Positions 1 through 6,680 of a stretch of DNA of 9,432 nucleotides are shown here, one piece after another. Origin of the DNA: Acidobacteriota bacterium (GTDB lineage Bacteria; Acidobacteriota; Blastocatellia; RBC074); NCBI GenBank assembly GCA_013140935.1, contig JABFSD010000759.1, positions 1 to 9,432 on the forward strand, written 5' to 3'. The notes below the pieces were generated by a model. It searched no databases. It was not told the origin of the DNA and was given only the letters and a program-made list of their open reading frames with translations. Position 1 is the first letter of the stretch. Each line of letters begins with the position of its first letter. The translations under genes and the position numbers were made by a program.

Positions 1-1
1 G

Positions 2-2989
2 ACCGGCACGGTGACTGACCCGCAAGGCGCGGCAGTCCCCGATGCCAAAGTCACGGCCACCAATCAAGGTACTAAACTCGAATACAACGCGAAGACGAGC
101 GATTCGGGTGTGTATACGATTCCGTTTTTACCGGTCGGCGTTTACGTCATCAACGCCGAGAAATCCGGCTTCAAGAAAATCGCTTCGAATGACATCAAAC
201 TCGAAGTCAACCAGATCGCCCGCGTCAATCTTGAACTGACCGTGGGACAGGTTAGCGAAATCGTCAACGTGCAGGATGTCGCACCGATATTGCAAACCGA
301 AAACGTAACCGTCGGTAGCGTCATCACCGGTCAAACCGCGACCAACCTGCCGCTCAACGGTCGCAACTTTCAATCATTGACCTTGCTCGTACCCGGTTCG
401 ATTACGCCCAACCCGCGCGGTATGACCGGTGCGGGACAACAAGCGCAAGGCCGTCCTTATGTGAACGGCAACCGCGAACAGGGCAATTCGTTTTTGCTCG
501 ATGGGCTGCCGGTGGACGAAACGATTGACAACCAGATCGGTTACAAACCCAGCGTTGACGCGCTGGCCGAGTTCCGCGTCGAAACCAGCAACTCTTCGTC
601 AGAGTTCGGCAACGTGACTGGAGCCATCGTCAACGCGCCGATGAAATCAGGCACGAATAATTATCACGGCAACGTGTTCGAGTTTTTGCGCAACGACAAG
701 CTCGACGCCAATCAATGGGAAAACAACCGCAACAACGGGCGAGATGCCAATGGCAAAGCCTTAAAACAAAAGCTGCGACAGAACGTTTTTGGCGGCACGC
801 TGGGCGGCCCGATTATCAAAGAGAAGTTTTTCTTTTTTACTGACTATCAAGGCACGAAACAGCGCGGCGGCGGCAACACTTCGGTGAACGTAGCTTCTCC
901 TGATTGGCGCGCAGGCAACTTGGCAAGCATCACGACGCCGATTCGTGATCCGCAAAAGACCGGCCTTTGCACGGCGGCAGACCGCACGGCCTGTTTCCCA
1001 GGCAATGTCATTCCTACCAATCGCATTATCAATCCGGCGGCGAAAGCTTTATTTGCCGATAACGTGCTTTATCCGCAAGCCTCGCGCATAGACGCGGCGA
1101 CGGGCTTGGGCATTTACAACACGAGTACGGCTTCGGCCATTGACGGCTTCCAGTTCGACGTGAAACTAGATGCGCGGTTTTCAGAGAAAGACAATCTGAG
1201 CGGTCGTTATTCGTTTGGCAATTACAATAGTTTGGGCAGCCGCGGGGCATTCCCGTTGGCGTTTCCGGGCAAGAGTTTCAGCCGTCCGCAAAGCATCGTG
1301 TTCAACTACACGCGTTCAATCAGTTCCACCATCATCAATGAAGCCCGCGTCGGAATGAACCGCACGGTCTTTATTGACGACGTGAACGATTGGGCGAAGA
1401 TCGGCAATGGCAACGCGAAACTGGGCATTCCCGGCTCGCAGGCTTTTGTCGGTGTAAGTGCCATCACGTTGGGCAACGGCCTGAGCGGCGTCGGCACGCG
1501 CGTCGTCACTTCTGACAACGTGTCGAATAACTTCTTGTATGGCGACAACCTGACCATTTTGCGCGGACGCCATTCGTTCAAGATGGGCGGACAGTTGTTG
1601 CACTATCAACAAAATCGTTTCTATCCCGGCAACAACGGCATCCTGGGTGGCTTCACCTATGACGGACGTTTTACCGGCTCGGCCTATGCCGACTTCCTGC
1701 TCGACTTACTGTCGAACAAGAGTATCGGCAGCCAAACCGGTTCATGGGGACATCGCCAAAATCGTTGGGGAATTTTCTTCCAGGATGATTACAAAGTGCG
1801 CAGCAATTTCACGATCAATCTCGGCTTGCGTTGGGAATACACCTCGCCGGTCGTTGAAGTGAAAGATCGTCAGTCGAGCTTTGCCTTGTTCAGTGGCAAG
1901 CAACTGTTTGCCGGACGCGATGGCAACAGCCGTGCGTTGTATGCGCCTTTCTATAAAGGCTATGAACCGCGCATTGGCTTTGCGTGGACGCCCGATATGT
2001 TCAAGAACAAATTGGTGGTGCGCGCTGGTTACGGCATCACACAATTCATGGAAGGCACGGGTGCGAACCTGCGCTTGCCTTTGAATCCGCCGTTCTTTAA
2101 CGAAGCCGATCAAACCTACGACCAGACAACGGGCGCGGGCACGATTACGCGTGGCTTCACCGACGTGATCGTACGCAACACGCCGAACGGTCAGATTCGT
2201 GTGTGGGATCCGAAACTGCGTCCGCAATTCACGCAGCAATACAACCTGACGCTCGAATATGCATTGAACAGTGGCACGTCGTTCTCGGCTGCTTACGTCG
2301 GCAACAACGCGACGCACCTCGTAGCGCCGACGGACTGGAATCAACCTTTACCCGGTACTGACCCTGATCCGACCAAATGGGCACCGTTGAACAGCCGTCG
2401 CCCGCTCTTCCCTGTTTTGCCATTGATTACGCAAATCAGTGGTACGGCTTCGTGGGGCGTGAGCCGTTATAACTCGCTGCAAATGAGCATGCGTCAACGC
2501 AGCAGCAAGGGGCTGGAATTTTTAGCTTCTTATACGTTGAGCAAAACGATGACCGATAACCTCGGTTATTACGGCAGCGGCGGCGTCGCTGCACAGGGCG
2601 CTTATTCGGCGAATCACTATGATCGTCGCGGTTATAACTACGGCCCGGCGTTTTTCGATGCGAAGCATAACTTTGTCTGGTCGGGTTCTTATGAACTGCC
2701 GGTCGGCAAAGGGAAAAGCTTTGGCGGCGACATGCATCCAGTCATCAATGCGATCATTGGCGGCTGGTCGTTGAGCAATATCGTGCAATTCCGCACGGGC
2801 TTCCCGATCACGGTGACGGCGGCTGACGTTTCGCTACAAGGTGGACGCGGCACGGCTCGTCCGAATCTGGTGGGTAACCCGGTGCCCAGCAATCAGACCG
2901 TCCTTCGGGCAGCACGCCCGATGGGTTGTGGCTCAACATCAGCGCATTCACAAATCCTACGGCTGGTAAATTCGGTTCAGCGGGCGTAG
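2..2989 (+). CDS. TonB-dependent receptor, Oar-like, main part (5' truncated by window, 3' frameshifted)
   Basis: Outer-membrane beta-barrel receptor of the Oar/carboxypeptidase-regulatory type, expected to import a bulky nutrient with TonB energy. The frame is open from base 2 (TGTVTDPQGAAVPDAKV), so the GTG at 11 is not the real start; the signal peptide and first residues lie upstream. In order: a CnaB-like/carboxypeptidase regulatory domain (about nt 2-220), a plug-like region with LPLNGRNF (about nt 350) and FLLDGLPVD (about nt 491), then GGTLGGPIIKEKFFFF (about nt 790-838) and a long barrel rich in aromatic strands such as RNRWGIFFQDDYKVRSN-type segments. The frame runs to a stop at 2989, but the last ~28 residues (after NPVPSNQTV) are low-quality sequence unlike the family. 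The genuine C-terminus continues in another frame from about 2904 to 3219. The family is well recognised; the substrate is unknown. Confidence 0.9.
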   Translation, partial: TGTVTDPQGAAVPDAKVTATNQGTKLEYNAKTSDSGVYTIPFLPVGVYVINAEKSGFKKIASNDIKLEVNQIARVNLELTVGQVSEIVNVQDVAPILQTENVTVGSVITGQTATNLPLNGRNFQSLTLLVPGSITPNPRGMTGAGQQAQGRPYVNGNREQGNSFLLDGLPVDETIDNQIGYKPSVDALAEFRVETSNSSSEFGNVTGAIVNAPMKSGTNNYHGNVFEFLRNDKLDANQWENNRNNGRDANGKALKQKLRQNVFGGTLGGPIIKEKFFFFTDYQGTKQRGGGNTSVNVASPDWRAGNLASITTPIRDPQKTGLCTAADRTACFPGNVIPTNRIINPAAKALFADNVLYPQASRIDAATGLGIYNTSTASAIDGFQFDVKLDARFSEKDNLSGRYSFGNYNSLGSRGAFPLAFPGKSFSRPQSIVFNYTRSISSTIINEARVGMNRTVFIDDVNDWAKIGNGNAKLGIPGSQAFVGVSAITLGNGLSGVGTRVVTSDNVSNNFLYGDNLTILRGRHSFKMGGQLLHYQQNRFYPGNNGILGGFTYDGRFTGSAYADFLLDLLSNKSIGSQTGSWGHRQNRWGIFFQDDYKVRSNFTINLGLRWEYTSPVVEVKDRQSSFALFSGKQLFAGRDGNSRALYAPFYKGYEPRIGFAWTPDMFKNKLVVRAGYGITQFMEGTGANLRLPLNPPFFNEADQTYDQTTGAGTITRGFTDVIVRNTPNGQIRVWDPKLRPQFTQQYNLTLEYALNSGTSFSAAYVGNNATHLVAPTDWNQPLPGTDPDPTKWAPLNSRRPLFPVLPLITQISGTASWGVSRYNSLQMSMRQRSSKGLEFLASYTLSKTMTDNLGYYGSGGVAAQGAYSANHYDRRGYNYGPAFFDAKHNFVWSGSYELPVGKGKSFGGDMHPVINAIIGGWSLSNIVQFRTGFPITVTAADVSLQGGRGTARPNLVGNPVPSNQTVLRAARPMGCGSTSAHSQILRLVNSVQRA

Positions 2990-3219
2990 GCATTGCCCGT
3001 GCACCCGGTTACGCCAATTGGGATGCGAGTCTCGGCAAGAAGTTTTACGTCTCGGAAAAGAACTACATTGATTTTCGAGCCGAATTCTTCAACGCCACCA
3101 ACCATCCCAGTTTCTCACCGCCTGCCGCCAGCATTGCGAACACCAACACGTTTGGTCGCATCTTCGGTACGGTGAGCAACGCGCGAAACTTGGAGTTTGC
3201 GTTGAAGTATCACTTCTAA
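2926..3219 (+). CDS. C-terminal barrel end of the same TonB-dependent receptor (separated by frameshift)
   Basis: This frame carries the missing end of the receptor: LWLNISAFTNP, then APGYANWDASLGKKF, FRAEFFNATNHPSF and a final RNLEFALKYHF. These are the usual last barrel strands of Oar-like receptors, including the terminal Phe needed for outer-membrane insertion. The nominal start is a TTG at 2926 with no ribosome binding site, so it is unlikely to be a separate gene. The frame reads sensibly further back as PSGSTPDGLWLNIS from about 2904. Adding a single C to the GTCCTTCGG stretch around 2901-2909 would join it to the upstream frame as SNQTVPSGSTPDGLWLNIS. Either the sequence has a one-base error or the gene is a recent pseudogene. 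The joined product would be about 1,070 residues within this window. Confidence 0.85.
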   Translation: MWLNISAFTNPTAGKFGSAGVGIARAPGYANWDASLGKKFYVSEKNYIDFRAEFFNATNHPSFSPPAASIANTNTFGRIFGTVSNARNLEFALKYHF

Positions 3220-3247
3220 ACGCAAACCCATTGCATGCAGTAAATTT

Positions 3248-3286
3248 CCGGGAGCGGGTTCACAGCCAACCCGCTCCCGGTTTATT
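3248..3286 (+). terminator. Strong intrinsic terminator after the receptor gene
   Basis: Perfect 13-bp inverted repeat: CCGGGAGCGGGTT (3248-3260) pairs with AACCCGCTCCCGG (3268-3280) around a 7-base loop, followed by TTTATT. It starts 28 bases after the receptor stop codon. This is a GC-rich stem with a short T-rich tail, typical of Rho-independent termination. It separates the receptor from the genes that follow. Confidence 0.9.
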
Positions 3287-3380
3287 ATGCGCGGCAGAAT
3301 TTTGGAGATTTCGTGAGTGAGTTTGCCGAAAGCTCCTTCCGTTTACATTCATCGCTGCCAGATATTCCAGAGGTACAAAA

Positions 3381-3707
3381 ATGGCAATCAGTCTCGTCGC
3401 GGAAATTACACAAAAAGCAGCAACGCTCCCGTTTGAATTGCAGCGCGAGACGTTGCATTTCATTGAGTTCATTGCTCAACGCCGTCCATTGGTAAACGGC
3501 CACGCGCTGGAAATTGGATTGGAAGCTGCGAGCGGCAAGGCACCGTTCAAAAGCGTACTCGGTTCGTTGGAACATTTGAACGTGCGTGTCACCGAAGAAG
3601 ACTTGTCGGAAGTCCGGCGCGAAATGTGGGCCAATTTCCCGCGTGAGGAGCCACTTACCAAAGACTATAAGATACGCGCTCTTACGAACATTGTTACGAT
3701 TTGGTGA
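3381..3707 (+). CDS. Orphan VapB-like antitoxin (DUF2281-type) with abnormal C-terminus
   Basis: A 108-residue protein with an AGAGG ribosome binding site (3369-3373) seven bases before its ATG. The N-terminus (residues about 1-31, LPFELQRETLHFIEFI) has the 'LP...Q.E.L.FIEFL' helix of small antitoxins that partner PIN toxins. Residues 56-89 (FKSVLGSLEHL...TEEDLSEVRREMWANFPRE) match the toxin-wrapping tail common in such antitoxins, which normally end within a few residues of NFPRE. Here about 18 further residues follow (PLTKDYKIRALTNIVTIW), unlike the family. No toxin gene follows: 3708-3847 has no PIN motifs in any frame. It is probably a leftover antitoxin whose toxin was lost by deletion, with the stop supplied by the junction sequence. 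Family naming is from recall of the motif; the antitoxin role is likely and the orphan state is seen directly. Confidence 0.65.
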   Translation: MAISLVAEITQKAATLPFELQRETLHFIEFIAQRRPLVNGHALEIGLEAASGKAPFKSVLGSLEHLNVRVTEEDLSEVRREMWANFPREEPLTKDYKIRALTNIVTIW

Positions 3708-3847
3708 CTTGCCTCAGTCAATCTCGACAGAATTCTCAGCCCCCGCTACTATCCTGCCGCAACATCACGCCTGCATTTCCGGCACCTGAAATTGTCATCA
3801 ACCAACTGTTCTACCTGTGTGTGAGCCGGGCTTTGCTCGCTCTCACA
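3708..3847 (+). other. Non-coding leader upstream of the left repeat copy
   Basis: No credible gene. It contains a 6-bp inverted repeat, TGTGAG (3820-3825) and CTCACA (3842-3847), around a 16-base loop, ending exactly at the left edge of the 56-bp direct repeat. No T-tract follows, so it is not a standard terminator. This stretch may be the former promoter/leader of the symporter gene, now cut off from it by the toxin-antitoxin module. No clear promoter boxes were recognised. Confidence 0.4.
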
Positions 3848-3903
3848 ACCGAAAGGAATCTCGCATGCACCTGACTGCGCTCGACTGGATCATTGCGCTC
3901 GCC
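3848..3903 (+). repeat. 56-bp direct repeat, left copy
   Basis: Identical base for base to 4667-4722 (offset 819). It begins ACCGAAAGGAATCTCGC, then ATG and 13 codons of the symporter start. Identity stops sharply on both sides (A versus C on the left, T versus G on the right). The perfect match includes synonymous positions, which points to a recent duplication. Confidence 0.97.
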
Positions 3904-3906
3904 TGA
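3865..3906 (+). pseudogene. Stranded 5' fragment of the symporter gene
   Basis: ATG plus 12 more codons encode MHLTALDWIIALA, the same first 13 residues as the symporter at 4684, with the same AAAGGA ribosome binding site. The first codon after the repeat is TGA, so the reading frame ends exactly at the junction. It is a remnant or duplicated gene start and not a functional transporter. It could still be translated as a 13-residue leader peptide just before the toxin-antitoxin genes. Confidence 0.85.
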
Positions 3907-3917
3907 TTAACTTTGCG

Positions 3918-3923
3918 TATAAT
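3918..3923 (+). promoter_or_regulatory. Likely -10 box for the toxin-antitoxin module
   Basis: A consensus TATAAT lies 20 bases before the antitoxin ATG, inside the unique insert and just right of the repeat. No good -35 is visible; the best candidate, TTGCGC at 3893-3898, lies in the repeat with a long 19-base spacer. If real, the cassette carries its own promoter but uses repeat sequence for the -35 region. Confidence 0.45.
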
Positions 3924-3942
3924 GCTTGCCGAGGTAAAACTT

Positions 3943-4191
3943 ATGGAAACTGCTTATGTCGTTACAGGAACTTTAACCGATCATTCCACCGTCACGCTCG
4001 ACGAAGCCTTGCCGCTTACGCCGATGAAGGTACGGCTCTCGGTCGAACCGCTCACGCCCGCGCCGAAACGTCCGCACGATGAAGTCATTGCGGAAATTCG
4101 TGAGCGCCAACGCGCTCGTGGACATCAGCCACGAACGCGCGAAGAGATTGACGCTTATCTGCAAGCAGAACGCGATAGTTGGAATGATTGA
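3943..4191 (+). CDS. Antitoxin of PIN-domain toxin-antitoxin module (VapB-like)
   Basis: An 82-residue protein. I chose the ATG at 3943 because GAGG (3931-3934) lies eight bases before it; a longer reading from TTG 3913 would start upstream of the TATAAT box. The N-terminal half (residues about 4-37, VVTGTLTDHSTVTLDEALPL...MKVRLSVEPL) looks like a short beta-rich dimerisation/DNA-binding segment. The charged C-terminus (REEIDAYLQAERDSWND, residues 66-82) is the helix typical of antitoxins that block PIN toxins. Its stop overlaps the toxin start (TGATG), so translation is probably coupled and the pair autoregulated, as is usual in the family. Both genes lie inside the 56-bp direct repeats. Confidence 0.8.
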   Translation: METAYVVTGTLTDHSTVTLDEALPLTPMKVRLSVEPLTPAPKRPHDEVIAEIRERQRARGHQPRTREEIDAYLQAERDSWND

Positions 4192-4580
4192 TGCGCTACT
4201 ACCTGGATACTGCTCCCATTATTTATACCGTCGAAACCGTCGTGCAATTTGCGCCGAGGGTAGATGCCATTCTGGCGCGGGCTGGGCTTGTCCTCATTAC
4301 TAGCGAGATGGCCCGCTTGGAATGTCGCGTGAAACCGCTGCGCGACGGTAATGCGACGTTGCTCAAAGATTTTGATGATTACTTCGCCAACACTATCGTC
4401 GAATTGGTGTCGCTTACGCGTGACGTGATTGACCGCGCGACGGAAATTCGCGCGCAATACAATTTCAAAACGCCAGACTCATTGCACCTCGCCGCCGCCG
4501 TTCAAGCCCGTTGCGATGTTTTTCTGACGAACGATCTTCGGCTCAGTCGCTTTACCGGCCTTACCATCGAAGTGGTGTAA
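4191..4580 (+). CDS. PIN-domain ribonuclease toxin (VapC-like)
   Basis: A 129-residue, full-length PIN domain, predicted Mg-dependent RNase that arrests translation when its antitoxin is degraded. All expected acidic residues are visible: D6 in YYLDTAPIIY, E44 in SEMARLECRVKP, D96 in TPDSLHLAAA and D115 in FLTNDLRLSRF. The protein ends, as usual, shortly after the last strand (TGLTIEVV). The ATG at 4191 shares one base with the antitoxin stop; a TTG one codon earlier is in frame but less likely. No terminator is visible between its stop and the symporter, so transcription of the module may run into the transporter. The fold is intact, so it is probably functional. Confidence 0.88.
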   Translation: MRYYLDTAPIIYTVETVVQFAPRVDAILARAGLVLITSEMARLECRVKPLRDGNATLLKDFDDYFANTIVELVSLTRDVIDRATEIRAQYNFKTPDSLHLAAAVQARCDVFLTNDLRLSRFTGLTIEVV

Positions 4581-4666
4581 GTTGCTCGTGTTGCCACTTC
4601 TCACTTCAGCCCCTTAAGATGCCGCCACTTTCCCGCACCCAACACGCTGTAAAACTTGAACCAAGC
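4581..4666 (+). other. Leader between the toxin gene and the right repeat copy
   Basis: 86 bases without a credible gene, hairpin or terminator. It is the present upstream sequence of the symporter and differs from the sequence upstream of the left repeat copy. Confidence 0.4.
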
Positions 4667-4722
4667 ACCGAAAGGAATCTCGCATGCACCTGACTGCGCT
4701 CGACTGGATCATTGCGCTCGCC
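4667..4722 (+). repeat. 56-bp direct repeat, right copy (start of the symporter gene)
   Basis: Exact copy of 3848-3903. It supplies the symporter's AAAGGA ribosome binding site (4671-4676, seven bases before ATG 4684) and its first 13 codons, after which the reading frame continues normally. This copy is the functional gene start. Confidence 0.97.
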
Positions 4723-6477
4723 GCCGTAGCCGTTTGTTTTGTCCCGGCCCTTTTTTTCAGCAAACGTTCCGCCCAAAACACGTCTGAGTTTTTCGCTTCC
4801 GGTCGCTCCGTACCCTGGTGGCTCGCGGGGCTTTCGATGGTAGCGACGACGTTCAGCAGCGATACGCCCAACCTCGTCACCGACATCGTGCGCCGTCAAG
4901 GCGTAGCCGGTAACTGGGTCTGGTGGGCATTCGTGCTGACCGGCGTCGCCACTGTGTTCTTTTACGCTCGGCTGTGGCGGCGTTCTGACGTACTCACTGA
5001 TTTGGAATTTTACGAGATTCGTTATTCGGGCAAAGCGGCGGCGACGGTGCGCGGCTTTCGCGCGATTTATCTGGGCTTGCTCTTTAACTGCCTGATTATG
5101 GCGACGGTAAATCTGGCGGCGTGCAAAATTGCCGCGATTCTGTTTGGTCTCGAACGCTGGCAGACGCTCGCTTTCGTCGGGCTGCTCAACGTAGCCTTCG
5201 CCGCGCATTCCGGCCTGTGGGGCGTGCTGGTCATTGATATGATTCAGTTTTTTATCAAGATGACGGCGGTCGTGGCGGCGGCTTACTTCGCGCTCAAACA
5301 TCCATTGGTCGGCGGCCTCGATGGACTCATCAGCAAGCTCTCGACAATGAAAGGGCCGAACGGAATCAACTACCTCGACGTGTTGCCTGACTTCACCAAC
5401 AACTGGGACACAGCCGTGGCGGTGTTCATCATTCCCATTGCCGTGCAATGGTGGTCGGTGTGGTATCCGGGCGCAGAACCCGGCGGAGGCTCTTACATCG
5501 CGCAGCGCATGCTCGCGTCAAAATCTGAAAAGGACGCACTAGGCGCAGTGCTGTTCTTTAACGTAGCCCATTACGTCTTGCGCCCGTGGCCGTGGATATT
5601 GGTCGCGCTGGCTTCGATTCTGGTTTATCCGCAACTCTCAGACATTCAAGCGGCCTTTCCGAATCTCGACCCGAAACTGTTAGGACACGACATCGCTTAT
5701 CCCGCGATGCTCAAGTTCCTGCCCGTTGGATTCGTAGGCTTGATGGTCGGTGGATTGGTCGCGGCGAATTCTTCGACGATCCTGACGCATTTGAATTGGG
5801 GCGCGTCTTATCTCGTGCATGACTTTTATCGCCGCTTCATCAAGCCCGACGGTGAAGAGAAGCATTACGTGCTAATGGGACGACTGGCTACGGTGATGCT
5901 GTTCTTCCTTTCGTCGGCGTTGGTGTTCTTTCTCGATTCGGCCAAAGACGCTTTCGACATCATCCTGCAAGTCGGCGCAGGCACAGGGCTGCTTTATCTT
6001 GTGCGTTGGTTCTGGTGGCGCATCAATGCGTGGTGCGAAGTCGTGGCAATGATCAGTTCGTTTTTCATCGCGGTGTTTTTGCAAACGACTTCGTATAGCG
6101 GCTCGACAAAGCTGCTCATTACGATTGCGACTACGACAGTGTGTTGGTTGCTCGCGGCTTTCTTCGCGCCGCAGACCGACAAGCAAACTCTGATTGATTT
6201 TTATCGCAAGGTCAGTCCGCCTGGGCCGGGTTGGGCACCGGTTCGTGCGGCGGCAGGTATGACGAAAACCGAGACGGCCAAAGGCGATAGCATGCCGCTG
6301 GCGTTAGTCGGTTGGGTTGCGGGTTGCACGACGATTTGGTCTGCGCTGTTTACCGTAGGCAATTTTCTTTACGGTCGCACGAGTGCCGTCTGGTTGTTGC
6401 TGGTCGTATTTTTGCTTAGTGGCGCGGTGTTGATTGCGGTGATTAACAAGCTGTGGGCGAATCCGAAAACCGCTTAG
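4684..6477 (+). CDS. Sodium:solute symporter (SSS family)
   Basis: A 597-residue inner-membrane transporter expected to couple sodium entry to uptake of an organic solute. The N-terminus is hydrophobic (residues 7-25), followed by the family signature FFASGRSVPWWLAGLSMVATTFSS (residues 36-59). Many further hydrophobic helices follow, including about 128-153, 165-203, 243-257, 303-315, 345-365, 400-417, 455-467, 476-494 and 567-588. Residues 357-380 (GGLVAANSSTILTHLNWG...LVHD) resemble the conserved helix whose serines (S363, S364) bind sodium in characterised members. Length is within the usual 500-600 range. The gene reads through the right 56-bp repeat, so its first 13 codons exist twice in the window. 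Sugar, proline-like and organic-acid substrates are all possible; specificity cannot be assigned. Confidence 0.92.
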   Translation: MHLTALDWIIALAAVAVCFVPALFFSKRSAQNTSEFFASGRSVPWWLAGLSMVATTFSSDTPNLVTDIVRRQGVAGNWVWWAFVLTGVATVFFYARLWRRSDVLTDLEFYEIRYSGKAAATVRGFRAIYLGLLFNCLIMATVNLAACKIAAILFGLERWQTLAFVGLLNVAFAAHSGLWGVLVIDMIQFFIKMTAVVAAAYFALKHPLVGGLDGLISKLSTMKGPNGINYLDVLPDFTNNWDTAVAVFIIPIAVQWWSVWYPGAEPGGGSYIAQRMLASKSEKDALGAVLFFNVAHYVLRPWPWILVALASILVYPQLSDIQAAFPNLDPKLLGHDIAYPAMLKFLPVGFVGLMVGGLVAANSSTILTHLNWGASYLVHDFYRRFIKPDGEEKHYVLMGRLATVMLFFLSSALVFFLDSAKDAFDIILQVGAGTGLLYLVRWFWWRINAWCEVVAMISSFFIAVFLQTTSYSGSTKLLITIATTTVCWLLAAFFAPQTDKQTLIDFYRKVSPPGPGWAPVRAAAGMTKTETAKGDSMPLALVGWVAGCTTIWSALFTVGNFLYGRTSAVWLLLVVFLLSGAVLIAVINKLWANPKTA

Positions 6478-6534
6478 TTTTTTAGCGCACTGAAAATTAA
6501 ATTATTGTCCCTTGTCCATTACGCATTGCCCATT

Positions 6535-6567
6535 GTTATGCAGAGAGAATGTTTTTTCCTGCATAAC
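6535..6567 (+). other. Inverted repeat in the symporter-SDR gap
   Basis: GTTATGCAG (6535-6543) pairs perfectly with CTGCATAAC (6559-6567) around a 15-base loop that contains a run of six T. The T-run is in the loop and not after the stem, so this is not a standard terminator. It might be an operator-like or RNA-structural element of the 203-base gap. Confidence 0.4.
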
Positions 6568-6584
6568 CAGACGGTGAAGGTGCT

Positions 6585-6659
6585 CGGCGAACGCAACGGC
6601 ACGCCTACGAGGCACGATGCCTGCCGCCGCCCAACAAAATCATTAAAGCCAAACGGCTT
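6585..6659 (+). promoter_or_regulatory. Possibly structured 5' leader of the SDR operon
   Basis: Several short pairings cluster just before the SDR gene. CGGCG (6585-6589) can pair with CGCCG (6625-6629). Inside, AGGC (6610-6613) can pair either with GCCT at 6603-6606 or, as AGGCA, with TGCCT at 6618-6622. A small hairpin AAGCC/GGCTT (6646-6659) sits just ahead of the ribosome binding site. Alternative pairings are compatible with an RNA switch, but no known riboswitch class was recognised. Confidence 0.25.
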
Positions 6660-6680
6660 AACTAAGAGGATTCATAACGA

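Noticed and set aside
1742..2344. 200-codon minus-strand open frame within the TonB receptor
   Set aside because: Arg-rich shadow of a clear coding sequence, with no motifs.
3708..3847. Remnant of a PIN toxin after the first antitoxin
   Set aside because: No frame shows the VDTN-type start, the PDSLHLA-type motif or the C-terminal TND motif.
3904..4666. Terminal inverted repeats at the ends of the inserted toxin-antitoxin segment
   Set aside because: Comparing the first and last ~25 bases in inverted orientation gave no convincing match, so a standard transposon structure is not supported.
3708..4666. Possible older homology between the two leaders (3730-3800 versus 4600-4666)
   Set aside because: Only short shared words such as TCAGCCCC and scattered matches; too weak to claim without an alignment.
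4606..5448. 280-codon minus-strand open frame opposite the symporter and its leader
   Set aside because: Composition is dominated by His, Arg, Glu and Gln with no recognisable domain; it mirrors the well-supported symporter and spans its start and leader.
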